DNA of 64,000 nucleotides from Leeuwenhoekiella sp. (GTDB lineage Bacteria > Bacteroidota > Bacteroidia > Flavobacteriales > Flavobacteriaceae), in the NCBI GenBank assembly GCA_002708845.1, contig PAPI01000020.1, positions 1 through 64,000 of the forward strand, in the 5' to 3' direction. Within the stretch, counting starts at the first letter, position 1; the number at the start of each line of letters is the position of its first letter. Below the pieces are notes generated by a model. The model saw only the letters and a list, made by a program, of their open reading frames with translations. It was not told where the DNA came from and did not search any database. The position numbers were made by a program, and so were the translations under genes. Of the stretch, positions 41,401 to 49,286 are shown piece by piece.

Positions 41401-41657
41401 ACCAAAACAGCATCAGCATTTAAAACCCGTAACTCATATTTACCGTCAAAATCTGTTACAGTACCATTTTGAGTACCCTTTTCCTGAACAGCAACTCCGG
41501 GTATAGGAGTATCACCATCAGCAGATATTACAGTACCGCTTATTATTTGTTGGGATGTATTTGAAGATTTAGAAATGACTTTATTATCTAAAGCAGAAAC
41601 TTTTGGAGAATAAAGTAATCCCAGAGTAAAAACAAAACAAAATAAAGTTTTAATCAT
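38469..41657 (-). CDS. SusC/RagA TonB-dependent transporter (pair 2)
   Basis: A 1062-residue outer-membrane transporter. A signal peptide is followed by a carboxypeptidase-regulatory-like domain (about 38-115, SGTVISADGDTPIPGVAV), the LDELVIVGFGGSQKK TonB-box region, a plug domain with FIRGLGSFGQGKRNPLILIDG, and a long barrel ending VYNIGLTARL. It heads an operon with SusD 2 and two surface-binding lipoproteins. Its upstream region has a perfect -7 box and the shared tandem 21-bp repeat, and it lies divergent to the AraC-type regulator gene. Confidence 0.93.
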   Translation of the reverse strand: MIKTLFCFVFTLGLLYSPKVSALDNKVISKSSNTSQQIISGTVISADGDTPIPGVAVQEKGTQNGTVTDFDGKYELRVLNADAVLVFTYLGFDKQEIKVGVRSEIDVALQPSTESLDELVIVGFGGSQKKESLVSSIATVPVGELQTPTSNLTNVLAGRVSGLIGYQRSGEPGADNSDFFIRGLGSFGQGKRNPLILIDGIESNTTDLARLQPDDIASFSVLKDAAAASIYGARGANGVILVATKSGKVGKVKFDFRIENRFSSNTDNFQLADNITYMQLANEATLTRDPLAPLPYSQIKIDRTAAGDNAFLYPNNNWIDQLIKDYTWNQAYNLSASGGSERARYYIAGTLNIDNGLLNVNGINDFNNNIKLYNYSIRSNIDIDLTTTTKATIRVYGQFDDYTGPVGGGQRIFNLALYSNPVLFPDVYPSELKPFTTHPLFGGAETRPGSGVLAQNPYAEMVRGYQEFKNSTVQAQLELKQDLDFITEGLSARTMGYIRRFSNFGTARQYNPFYYSSRRNQETGEIIVNVLNDGSEASIGTPGTEFLGFDELGKNLDSRIYNETAINYNRTFNEKHAVSGLLLNLISSYQTGNSGSVQASLPTRNHGISGRFTYGYDNRYLAELNFGYNGSEKFSEGNRYGFFPSFGVAYRISNENYFEKFKEKNIVTDLKLRATYGLIGNDEIGRTQDRFFYLSNVNLNNATYGSTFGEDFGFSRPGVSIGRYANSRITWEKSEQINLGLDFELFNEVDFIFDAFIQNRTNILQQRADISPTLGLQVTPSTNFGEVQSRGVDGSVEFNKQFSGDWWTSLRGNFTFATSEIKEFAEIDYPENLSYLQRKGNNVSQGYGLIAERLFVDDEEVANSPTQFGDVRGGDIKYRDVNGDGQITNSDRVPIGKPQTPELIYGFGGTVGYKKFDVSFFVQGSAGSSFFINPSQIQPFFINGRSESGLLKAIADSHWSEENRDVYAFWPRLSTQQEANNNQPSTWWMRNGNFIRLKNVELGYNAPEDFITKFGLKSLRIYASGINLAVWSAFDLWDPEQGGNGLGYPIQSVYNIGLTARL

Positions 41658-41769
41658 GAAAATAGTATTTGCAGTTAGCTGTTGCTTCGAGTGATATTTA
41701 AATCAGGAAATAGGTGATTTTGTAAGAGTTTGACGGACTTTTGTCCCACTTGTCAATTTTAATACGAAT

Positions 41770-41777
41770 CAAAAATA
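41770..41777 (-). promoter_or_regulatory. -7 promoter box of susC 2
   Basis: On the minus strand TATTTTTG, a perfect match to TANNTTTG. It lies 18 bases from the tandem operator, leaving a ~105-base 5' UTR before the susC start. Confidence 0.6.
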
Positions 41778-41795
41778 TTGTTAATTAAATCAAAA

Positions 41796-41837
41796 AAAAT
41801 GGATAGCCTTAGGATATTAATGGATTATATTACGATT
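41796..41837 (-). promoter_or_regulatory. Tandem 21-bp operator half-sites, AraC-type (site 3)
   Basis: Half-sites begin at 41796 (AAAATGGATAGCCTTAGGA) and 41817 (TTAATGGATTATATTACGA), 21 bp apart. This pair has the strongest agreement with the shared core ATGGATtATcttACGA. It lies directly upstream of the susC 2 promoter and 311 bp from the start of the regulator gene that probably binds it. Confidence 0.68.
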
Positions 41838-42121
41838 ATTCAAATCCGCCAGACAAAAACTGTAAATTTCTAATTCAAATAGTCGTTTGATGAGAAATAC
41901 TATATATAATGTATTCTATACACATAATTCTAAATAATCAAAAAAAGGAAAAATCAACTACAACGATTTTGTAAATTAGCTCAGTTTTGTAAATATGGAT
42001 AATCCTGCGAAATATAGCTCTTGATTTAAATGTTAAATAAAATGGCCTTATAAATACGTTTTAGACTTAGTATCCTTTTAAATCAATTAGCTGTATTATA
42101 AAACCTAATGTATTTACACTT

Positions 42122-42151
42122 ATGAAATACATGAATAATCAATTCTTATGA
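42122..42151 (+). other. Short upstream reading frame overlapping the regulator start
   Basis: ATG AAA TAC ATG ... TTA TGA encodes nine residues, and its TGA overlaps the regulator's ATG as ATGA. This could couple translation. It may equally be chance in AT-rich DNA. Confidence 0.3.
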
Positions 42152-43053
42152 GTAGTTTAAAACACCATAAAATTAGGGAAGGCTTTTTAGGTCAACGGAT
42201 GATCACTATTCCCCCCAACATTAAAAGCGAAGTTGAGAAAAACGAACTTATTGCCGACTTTAATCTAACTGCAATAGGTTACTATCCACAGGCTATTTAT
42301 CACGATAGACGCAGAAAATATGGGAGTGCAGAATACATTTTACTGTATTGTACCGAAGGTAAAGGATCCATAGAAATAGAAAATGTGCACTATGAGGTAA
42401 ATCCAAACACATTTATGCTTGTACCTCCCAACATTGCACATCACTACAGCAGTTCGATCAATGATCCCTGGACTATATACTGGGCTCATTTTGTGGGCAA
42501 AAAAGCAGATCTTTTATACGCTAAATTTCTGAAAAATGAAGAAGCCAAAATAAAAAGCCTGCCTCGCGATGAATATAGATTGAAAAGTTTTTTAAAAATA
42601 ATGAATCTCCTCGAGGCTGGATTTGAAATCCAAAATGTAGAGCTTGCTAATATCGATTTATTTCACACCTTAGCTACAATGATTTATGAAGAAGACATAA
42701 ATCCATCTCAATCTAAAGAAGATACTATTACCAAATCGATTGATTATTTAAATAAGAACTTAAATAAAAATTTAAAAGTTGAAGATCTGGCAGCAGAACA
42801 AAACCTTTCTGTTTCCCGTTATTCTGAACTTTTTAAAAAGAAAACCGGTTACTCTCCTATTCAATATTTCAATAAATTGAAAATCCAAAAATCCTGTCAG
42901 TACCTCTATTTTACAGATTTAACGATGAAGGAAATCTGTTTTAAAATTGGTTTTGAAGATCCGTACTATTTTTCAAGAGCGTTTAAAAAAATGATGGGTA
43001 TGCCACCATCGAAATACAGATCAGATTTTAAACAAAAAAAACTAAGCAATTAA
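42148..43053 (+). CDS. AraC-family transcriptional activator of the galactan-type locus
   Basis: A 301-residue cytoplasmic regulator. Residues about 40-125 form the AraC-type cupin sensor (EYILLYCTEGKGSIEIE, then FMLVPPNIAHHYSSS and a Trp-rich strand WTIYWAHF). Residues about 198-297 are the double helix-turn-helix domain (LKVEDLAAEQNLSVSRYSEL and KEICFKIGFEDPYYFSRAFK). This type binds a sugar in the cupin and contacts two direct-repeat half-sites about 21 bp apart, which matches the repeats found before susC 1, susC 2 and the sulfatase operon. It is transcribed divergently from susC 2 and ends in a bidirectional terminator. It is the only plus-strand gene in the first 58 kb and the only regulator in Region 1. 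Confidence 0.9.
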   Translation: MSSLKHHKIREGFLGQRMITIPPNIKSEVEKNELIADFNLTAIGYYPQAIYHDRRRKYGSAEYILLYCTEGKGSIEIENVHYEVNPNTFMLVPPNIAHHYSSSINDPWTIYWAHFVGKKADLLYAKFLKNEEAKIKSLPRDEYRLKSFLKIMNLLEAGFEIQNVELANIDLFHTLATMIYEEDINPSQSKEDTITKSIDYLNKNLNKNLKVEDLAAEQNLSVSRYSELFKKKTGYSPIQYFNKLKIQKSCQYLYFTDLTMKEICFKIGFEDPYYFSRAFKKMMGMPPSKYRSDFKQKKLSN

Positions 43054-43077
43054 AATTACATCTAATTACTTAGTTTT
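43037..43077. terminator. Bidirectional terminator between the regulator and the GH43-T9SS gene
   Basis: AAAACTAAG-C-AATTA pairs with TAATT-A-CTTAGTTTT, with A- and T-runs on both flanks. The left arm includes the regulator's stop codon. It can serve both convergent genes. Confidence 0.75.
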
Positions 43078-43100
43078 CTAAATATTAACTACTATCTCTT

Positions 43101-45674
43101 CTAACTTTTAATCAGTTCCTTACCTGGGCTTTTAAACGTTTCTCCCTCAATTTTCACAAAATATATTCCTGAAGTTTTGGCACTCAAGTCAATATTAAAA
43201 CTGTTTTCACCCAAATTCAATCTTATATTAGACCTTGAAATTATCAACCCCTGCATATCGTAAATGATCAACTTTGCTTTTTCTGAAACTGGAGAAAGTA
43301 CTTTTACAATCGCACTATTAATAGTGGGATTAGGATAAATATGTAGGTCTTCGATATCAACCTCAAAATTTCCTTCGCAACTACCAATTATAGCTCCATT
43401 AGCCAATAATGCGGGAACGGCTCTTTTTGCAACACATTTTGTTTTACCCTTATAACATAAAATTATTTTATCCATTCCGTTACCAGTAGTACACAACACA
43501 TCTTCAACATCAACGGTCACAGTCTTTGTCAACATGCACCCCAACTCATCTGTAACAGTTACTTCATAGTTAGTTGTTTCTGAAGGGCAAACAGTAATCA
43601 TGTCTGTGGTTTCCCCGGTACTCCAGGAATATGTATAATTGCCAGTACCCCCGAGAACTTCTTCTACGGCCAGAGTGGCACATGATTCTTCATAACCATA
43701 GTATAATTTTAAATCCTCGCTAACCGTAGCTTCAAGTGCGGAAGGTTCATTAATATTAACGCTTTCGGTGATCTTAAATCCTGCGGCATCGGTAACTACT
43801 ACAGTGTACTCACCTGCTTCTAATCCCTGAGCCTGTTGGGTTTCCTGTCCATCACTCCACTTATAGGTGTAGGGAGCAAAACCATCCTTTACGGTTATAG
43901 ATGCAGTTCCTGTTGCATCCCCATAACAGGTAACATCTGTCACCTCCGTTGATTCGAGTTTTAGTTTTAGACCAATTTCTATGAGTTGTGATTGAACATT
44001 AAATGTATCATCTAAATAATACACTGTATACTCCCCGAGTTGATTTGCCTGAATGTTATTTAAAATAGGAGCTCTGCCCTCAAAATAATATTCATTTGGA
44101 CCATAATAACTCCACGAACCATAAAATTGTGTTTGTCCCGAAGCCGTTTGAGCCTGAGGTCCTAATTGTACTGTATCACCAAGATCAATTTCTATTTTTG
44201 TGCCAGCAGAAAATGATCCGCCATTAATATTGTAATATGAGTTTATACCCTTTGATTGATAGTCTTCAGTATTCATCATCAATCTCAACTCAGCGGCTGA
44301 AGCGAAGCGTGTTCCAGAAATATCACTACGCCCTACCAGCTTCATATACCTTGCATTCTTAACTGGAAAATACAGCTCGCTCCAATAGCTCATTCTACCG
44401 GATGCTACCGGTTTATTCCAATTTTCACCATCCTCACTTAAAAACAGTTGAAAATCACTTATAACATTAGGGTTTCGATCCTGTCGTGGCACGCACATAA
44501 AGCCGGAAATATCATAATTAGCCCCTAGGTCAATAACCATTTCGTGAGGATATGCATCTACTCCATTGGTGTAGTTTGTATTCCAAATTGTATTTAAATT
44601 GTTGTCAAATACATTTGCAGCAGCAAACGTGGTACTGTTTTGCTCGCTTGAAACTGAAATCAACTGCCAGTCATCATTAGGCACATAAACATTATCATCA
44701 TAAGCTTCCCAGGTACCCTTTTCCATATCAATTTTAAGTTCGGGTACATATTTTAAACTCAAATTTCCAAAACTGGCTTCAATAGGAAGAATAATATTTT
44801 TTGATTCTCTAAGATTGGGATCTTTCCAACGATCTCCCATATAGAAGTAAGATGTACCCTCGCTTCCGGTAACACTAAAAGCAGCAGTGGGCTGGGTATC
44901 ATAAGTAATTCGATTACCAAAGTTACGCAGCGATGACCATTGCTTCATTATAGACGTCGTGTAGGCATACTGACCTTCATTAGGATCCCAGCCAGTCTTG
45001 TACGAATTTAAAAGGTAGTAATAGCCATCTTTCTTAAAAAGCACGGGAGCCTCTTTACTAAATCCTGAGAATAAAATATTAACCTCCCCGGTTAAATCCA
45101 TATAATCGGGTGTGAGTTTGTAAATATTCAAGCTCCTGTTATCCTTATTATTTGAAATATAATAGGCTGTATTGTTTGTATCTACAAATAGCGTACTGTC
45201 ATTAGAGTCATACCCCAATGGTTCAATTATTTTTTCAAATGCATAATCGCCATCTACCGTAGGAGAGCTAAATATTGCTATTGCACCATAGGTAAGACTT
45301 CTGTTTTTCCACCCGGACCAAATAATAAATCGATCTGTCGCCTTATTATATACAAGGTTTGGTCTTACCGTAATACGTTGCTGACTTGCAATCTCAGCAT
45401 TTGTATCAGCATTAATGACGGTATTTAAGAAGGTCCAGTTTACTAAATCTGTTGAAGAATACAGGTTGACCCCAATAGTAAAAAAATCATTAGAGTAATC
45501 CTGACCCAGCATATAGTAAACACCCTCGTGCTGTAAAATACTTGCACCATGAGCTACTATTCGGTTCCCGTCAGTATCAAACCACGAGACTCCGTTTCTA
45601 ATTGATTCCTTTTGCCCAAAGCACGAAAAGCCAAGAGCAAAAGAAAAAGCGACAAAAAGTAATTTTCTAAGCAT
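43101..45674 (-). CDS. Multidomain exported GH43 (GH43_24-like) with discoidin, SprB repeats and T9SS domain
   Basis: An 857-residue secreted enzyme. After the signal peptide (about 1-20) comes a GH43 propeller (about 25-325) with catalytic-acid block SKEAPVLFKK and, like the 8-9 kb GH43, TQPTAAF followed by YMGDRW, the exo-beta-1,3-galactanase pattern with Gln in the base position. Then follow an F5/8 type C (CBM32-like) domain (about 335-465), an Ig-like segment, one or two SprB/Ig-like repeats (about 570-725, VTCYGDATGTASITVKDG) and a type IX sorting domain (about 775-857, LHIYPNPTINSAIVKV ... GIYFVKIEG). It is the only T9SS substrate in the window. Convergent with the AraC-type gene; its promoter lacks the tandem operator, so its control may differ. 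Confidence 0.86.
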   Translation of the reverse strand: MLRKLLFVAFSFALGFSCFGQKESIRNGVSWFDTDGNRIVAHGASILQHEGVYYMLGQDYSNDFFTIGVNLYSSTDLVNWTFLNTVINADTNAEIASQQRITVRPNLVYNKATDRFIIWSGWKNRSLTYGAIAIFSSPTVDGDYAFEKIIEPLGYDSNDSTLFVDTNNTAYYISNNKDNRSLNIYKLTPDYMDLTGEVNILFSGFSKEAPVLFKKDGYYYLLNSYKTGWDPNEGQYAYTTSIMKQWSSLRNFGNRITYDTQPTAAFSVTGSEGTSYFYMGDRWKDPNLRESKNIILPIEASFGNLSLKYVPELKIDMEKGTWEAYDDNVYVPNDDWQLISVSSEQNSTTFAAANVFDNNLNTIWNTNYTNGVDAYPHEMVIDLGANYDISGFMCVPRQDRNPNVISDFQLFLSEDGENWNKPVASGRMSYWSELYFPVKNARYMKLVGRSDISGTRFASAAELRLMMNTEDYQSKGINSYYNINGGSFSAGTKIEIDLGDTVQLGPQAQTASGQTQFYGSWSYYGPNEYYFEGRAPILNNIQANQLGEYTVYYLDDTFNVQSQLIEIGLKLKLESTEVTDVTCYGDATGTASITVKDGFAPYTYKWSDGQETQQAQGLEAGEYTVVVTDAAGFKITESVNINEPSALEATVSEDLKLYYGYEESCATLAVEEVLGGTGNYTYSWSTGETTDMITVCPSETTNYEVTVTDELGCMLTKTVTVDVEDVLCTTGNGMDKIILCYKGKTKCVAKRAVPALLANGAIIGSCEGNFEVDIEDLHIYPNPTINSAIVKVLSPVSEKAKLIIYDMQGLIISRSNIRLNLGENSFNIDLSAKTSGIYFVKIEGETFKSPGKELIKS

Positions 45675-45947
45675 ATGTATAATTTTAGAGATTCAACAAT
45701 TAGATAATTTCAGCTCATTAGTAAGGGTTCTTTTGGAGCGATATCGATTGAGAAAAGATCCTTACAAATACTTACACGTAAATGTATTAGGTCATCACGA
45801 CTATATAAATAGAGTATTCAACTGAAATACTAGAAAATTTTACTTTTTGCTCAAGATTGCGGGCTTATTCAAATTCGAAAAATTTATAATTTGAATGGAG
45901 TAATTTTTAATTCGTAGTACTAAAATGAAAATCAAAAAATACATCAG

Positions 45948-46074
45948 CCATTGGAAAATCCTTAAAATGACTAAGACAGCATCTGATTTTTCAGGATTTA
46001 CAAGAAAGGTTCAACAAGAAACTGTTTCAAAATCCTATTAAGAGAATATTTATACAGGCTTTACAATTCAAAAA
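45948..46074 (+). repeat. Dispersed direct repeat, copy B
   Basis: Partner of 148-275 in the same orientation, at roughly three quarters identity by eye and almost the same length. Together the two copies bracket the whole ~45-kb first locus. Neither copy has an adjoining integrase or transposase. Confidence 0.65.
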
Positions 46075-46290
46075 GTGGACGTATCTGTTTTTTAAGAGTG
46101 AATGAAATGCTTCTAAAAACGTAGCGACCGGGTAATTGAAAAAAAGGAATTCAATCTACAAATAGGTTCAAGGCTTCGAGTGAAGCTCTTTTACCGTGAT
46201 AGAGCGTAGCGGAATGGAGGGAAATGGTGTGATAGTTTCTAGGCAATTCGCTTTGATTAATCAAAAATCACACAGAATAAATTTTAGCTA

Positions 46291-46338
46291 TAGTTTTAAT
46301 AGTTGAGATTTAAACAAAAAGCTCAACTATTAAAACTA
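46291..46338. repeat. Perfect 17-bp inverted repeat with 14-base loop
   Basis: TAGTTTTAATAGTTGAG (46291-46307) and CTCAACTATTAAAACTA (46322-46338) pair without mismatch. It lies about 70 bp beyond the stop codon of the last gene in the beta-glucan operon and could stop or stabilise that transcript, although no long U-tract follows on the minus strand. Confidence 0.6.
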
Positions 46339-46405
46339 GTAATCACACAATTTAACATCAACTTATAAGTGATTTTTAAAATGTCACAACAAACAAAAAA
46401 TCCAA

Positions 46406-47851
46406 TTAATAAATCAAGCTTTGTATGCTATGTGCAGGTATATTTAAAGAAGATTCTGCACCCTCAATGTACAATGAATAGGTTACATCTTTATCTGTTT
46501 TATTCATCACTACAGTGACTAATGAGTTATCATCATTTTTAAAAGTGGTACTCAATAAAACACTCCTGCTTACCGCAGAACTTAGACGTTTGGCCCCAGG
46601 CTTTATGAATTTTGAAAAATGCCCTATATAGTAATAAGAAGGCGTGTAAATCAATTCTCCAGTTGTCGTGTCGGCGTGAATAGGCGCGAAACAAAAATTG
46701 CCTACATGGTTAGGACCTCCATTTTGATTTAGAAGGATATTCCAATCTGTCCAGGCTACCGTACCATTATTAAAATCATGTATCATTTGCTCACCGTAGC
46801 GCTCACCATTAGGCCAATATTGATATCGGGAAGCATCAAATTTTTCGATACATCCTTCGGTAAACATTAGTTTCTTATCAGGAAAAGCCTCGTTAACCCG
46901 ATTGACATTTTCGTAAAGGGGTTCTGCGCCTGTCCAGGTCTCATACCAGTGAAAACCAGTTCCCCAGGCATATTTAGATGCTTCAGGATCTTCAAAAATG
47001 ACATTGGATCGATTAACCATTAGATCCCGGTTATGATCCCAAACCACGATATTTTTAGCTCCCAATCCTTCCCTTTCTAAGGTAGGCCCCAAATAATCTT
47101 TCAAAAAATCCCGCTCCTCTTCAGCAGTGTAAATACATGACTCCCAGGTCTGTGTAGCCATAGGTTCATTCTGAATGGTAAGCCCCCATATTGGCATTCC
47201 TTCAGCTTCGTATGCCTTGATAAATTTGGCATAATAATTTGCCCAGTTCTGACGAAATTCCGGCTTCAATTTTCCGCCTTTCAGCATAGAACCGTTTGTC
47301 TTCATAAATGCAGGCGGACTCCACGGACTAACATACAGAGTAATTGCTCCACCGGCAGTTTCGGTAGCTTTCTTGATCATAGGGATGCGATACTCCTTAT
47401 CATGCGCTATAGAAAATGTTTTTAAGTCTGCATCACCTTCTTCAACATATGTATAACTCTCTGGACTGAAGTCTGAACTGTGAATGGTTGTGCGCAACAA
47501 TGAATAACCTATACCTTTTTCAACATCATAGTAGGCATTGAGCAACTCTTGTTTCTTAGCTGCACTCAATCCATCAAAAATTACAGCACTTGCATCTGTG
47601 ATCGCACCGCCAATTCCTAATAGGGTCTGATGCGCTTTATTGGGATTTATAAAAATCGAAATCTCTGTTTCTAAAGGTTGTGTAGCGGGTTGAAAGCTTA
47701 GGGTTTCGGTTTCAGTAAGTCTTAAATCTGAAGCTTTTGAAGTAGTATAAACTTGAATCTTTTTATTTAGAAAATCTACTTTCTGTGCTGAAATCAGGCT
47801 TGAGTTTATACAAAGTACAAAACAACTGAAATAGTGTATGAAATTTTTCAT
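46406..47851 (-). CDS. GH30 glycosidase (GH30_1-like beta-glucosidase)
   Basis: A 481-residue exported enzyme (signal peptide about 1-22, LISAQ). The GH30 barrel is clear from GIGGAITDAS, YSLLRTTIHSSDFS and SPWSPPAFMK. Glu229 (TIQNEP) is the predicted acid/base and Glu332 (FTEGCIE) the predicted nucleophile. The C-terminal beta domain is complete. It differs from its two GH30_3-like neighbours and looks closer to GH30_1-type beta-glucosidases, which would release glucose from the products of the endo-enzymes. It is the last gene of the beta-glucan operon, 14 bp after the next GH30 gene. Confidence 0.85.
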   Translation of the reverse strand: MKNFIHYFSCFVLCINSSLISAQKVDFLNKKIQVYTTSKASDLRLTETETLSFQPATQPLETEISIFINPNKAHQTLLGIGGAITDASAVIFDGLSAAKKQELLNAYYDVEKGIGYSLLRTTIHSSDFSPESYTYVEEGDADLKTFSIAHDKEYRIPMIKKATETAGGAITLYVSPWSPPAFMKTNGSMLKGGKLKPEFRQNWANYYAKFIKAYEAEGMPIWGLTIQNEPMATQTWESCIYTAEEERDFLKDYLGPTLEREGLGAKNIVVWDHNRDLMVNRSNVIFEDPEASKYAWGTGFHWYETWTGAEPLYENVNRVNEAFPDKKLMFTEGCIEKFDASRYQYWPNGERYGEQMIHDFNNGTVAWTDWNILLNQNGGPNHVGNFCFAPIHADTTTGELIYTPSYYYIGHFSKFIKPGAKRLSSAVSRSVLLSTTFKNDDNSLVTVVMNKTDKDVTYSLYIEGAESSLNIPAHSIQSLIY

Positions 47852-47865
47852 CTTTAGTTTTTTAG

Positions 47866-49269
47866 TTAAAATACCAGAGTACCTATGTCCCCGGAATTAA
47901 GTTTCACCAAAAGGTTAGCCTCGTTGATCTCTACCTGAATTTCTTTAGCTGTTTCTGTAGTGTTCTGAAGAATAACAACTATTTCTCCATCAGGCGTTTT
48001 ATAGGCTACATTAGGAATCTCGTCAGTCATTGTAGACGCGATACGCACCGATCCCGGTTTAACAAATTTTGAAGCCTGCCCTATAATATAGTACGCTGGC
48101 TCACGCTGCACGGTATCACGAGTAATGGTTACTGCACCCAGACAACGATCACAGCCACCACGATCTGTATGTGGATCCTGATTTTCATCAGATGCCAGAT
48201 TCCACTCCAAAACGGTTTTTGACCAATTGCGGGGTGCACCAATAATCAGATTTTTAGTATGCCAGGAAAGTTCATTAGCAAAATTACCCGGTGCTCCTAC
48301 CCACTGCTCAGTAAAATACAGGTTTTTATCAGGGTGTTCGTCGTGTACTTTTTGAAGTGCATTTATATTACCTCCATATAAGTGAAAAGCCGAACCGTCA
48401 ATATATTGAGCCGCTTCCGGATCGTTTAATATTTCAATAGGATAATCAGGACGGTCTGCATTGTGATCATAAATAATAATCTTGGTCTCAACACCTTCTC
48501 TTTTAAACAGAGGCCCTAAATGATTTTTAATGAACTTAGCCTGTTCTGGAGCCTTCATCAAAAGACTTGGATTATTACCCGGATGTAAGGGCTCATTTTG
48601 TATCGTTACCGCATCTATAGTGATACCATAAGCTTGCATTGCTTTTATGTATTTCACAAAATAAGATGCATAAGCCTTATAGTATTCCGGCAATAAACTT
48701 CCCCCACGGGTATCTCCATTATCTTTCATCCAAACGGGAGGTGACCATGGCGAACCCAAAATTTTAATATCTGGGTTTATACTCAAAATCTCTTTTAAAA
48801 CCGGCACCAAATGCACGGTATCCTGAGCTAAAGAAAAATACTCAAGCCTTTCATCTGTTTCTCCTTTTGGTAAATCATTATAGGAAAATGGAGCAGCATC
48901 CAGATCAGAAGCGCCAATGCTCAATCTTAAATAGCTTACTCCTAATTCTGAAGTCGAAAATAGTTCGTTGAGCAACTCGGCTCGTGCAGTATCACTCATT
49001 TTGTGAATATGCAAGGCGCTACCACCGGTAAGGGTATAACCAAAGCCGTCCATCGTCTGGTAGGTGATTGAATCTGTCACTCTAATGACCTCATCAATTT
49101 GCGCGCTGTCTATAGTTTTTGAAAAGACTTCTCGTTCTTCAATCAGGGATTTCTCATCAAGAGATGTAACATAAATCAAAGCCTCATCAGATTTTTTTTC
49201 TGAAACAGAGCAACTCTGAATCAAGCTGAAAAGACAGATAAGCAAGTAGGGGTAATGGTTCACTTTCAT
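47866..49269 (-). CDS. GH30_3-like endo-beta-1,6-glucanase, lipoprotein
   Basis: A 467-residue lipoprotein (lipobox IQSC, Cys20). Motifs are TMDGFGYTLTGGSA, RLSIGASDLD, GSPWSPPVWMK, TIQNEPLHPGNN with acid/base Glu226, and YFTEQWVG with nucleophile Glu321. The Cys-containing block GGCDRCLGAVTI is shared with the second GH30_3-like enzyme and is common in this subfamily, whose studied members cut beta-1,6-glucan. It lies 17 bp after the GH5 gene and 14 bp before the GH30_1-like gene. Family is secure; the beta-1,6 specificity is by subfamily resemblance. Confidence 0.88.
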   Translation of the reverse strand: MKVNHYPYLLICLFSLIQSCSVSEKKSDEALIYVTSLDEKSLIEEREVFSKTIDSAQIDEVIRVTDSITYQTMDGFGYTLTGGSALHIHKMSDTARAELLNELFSTSELGVSYLRLSIGASDLDAAPFSYNDLPKGETDERLEYFSLAQDTVHLVPVLKEILSINPDIKILGSPWSPPVWMKDNGDTRGGSLLPEYYKAYASYFVKYIKAMQAYGITIDAVTIQNEPLHPGNNPSLLMKAPEQAKFIKNHLGPLFKREGVETKIIIYDHNADRPDYPIEILNDPEAAQYIDGSAFHLYGGNINALQKVHDEHPDKNLYFTEQWVGAPGNFANELSWHTKNLIIGAPRNWSKTVLEWNLASDENQDPHTDRGGCDRCLGAVTITRDTVQREPAYYIIGQASKFVKPGSVRIASTMTDEIPNVAYKTPDGEIVVILQNTTETAKEIQVEINEANLLVKLNSGDIGTLVF

Positions 49270-49286
49270 TTAGGGAAATACTTAAT

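Larger units (their letters stand above)
41658..42147. other. Divergent regulatory region between susC 2 and the AraC-type gene
   Basis: This 490-bp AT-rich stretch has no gene longer than a few codons. It holds the susC 2 -7 box (41770-41777), the tandem operator pair (41796-41837) and a lone half-site-like match around 41991-42011 (ATATGGATAATCCTGCGAA). A short direct repeat TTTTGTAAAT begins at 41967 and 41985. A nine-codon reading frame (42122-42151) overlaps the regulator start. Confidence 0.65.
45675..46405. other. 731-bp intergenic region between the two glycan loci
   Basis: No gene seen. It holds copy B of the dispersed repeat (45948-46074), a hairpin GCTTCGAGTGAAGC near 46172-46185, and a perfect 17-bp inverted repeat (46291-46338). 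AATCACACA occurs twice near the inverted repeat. A single half-site-like match (GAATGGAGTAAT) lies at about 45893, but without a 21-bp partner. Confidence 0.6.

Noticed and set aside
45770-45800. Similarity of GTAAATGTATTAGG to CCTAATGTATTTAC near the AraC-type gene start as a shared inverted element
   Set aside because: Short, AT-rich and imperfect; expected by chance in this composition.
45893-45930. AraC-type operator before the GH43-T9SS gene
   Set aside because: One half-site-like match only; no partner at 21 bp and no -7 box at the expected spacing.
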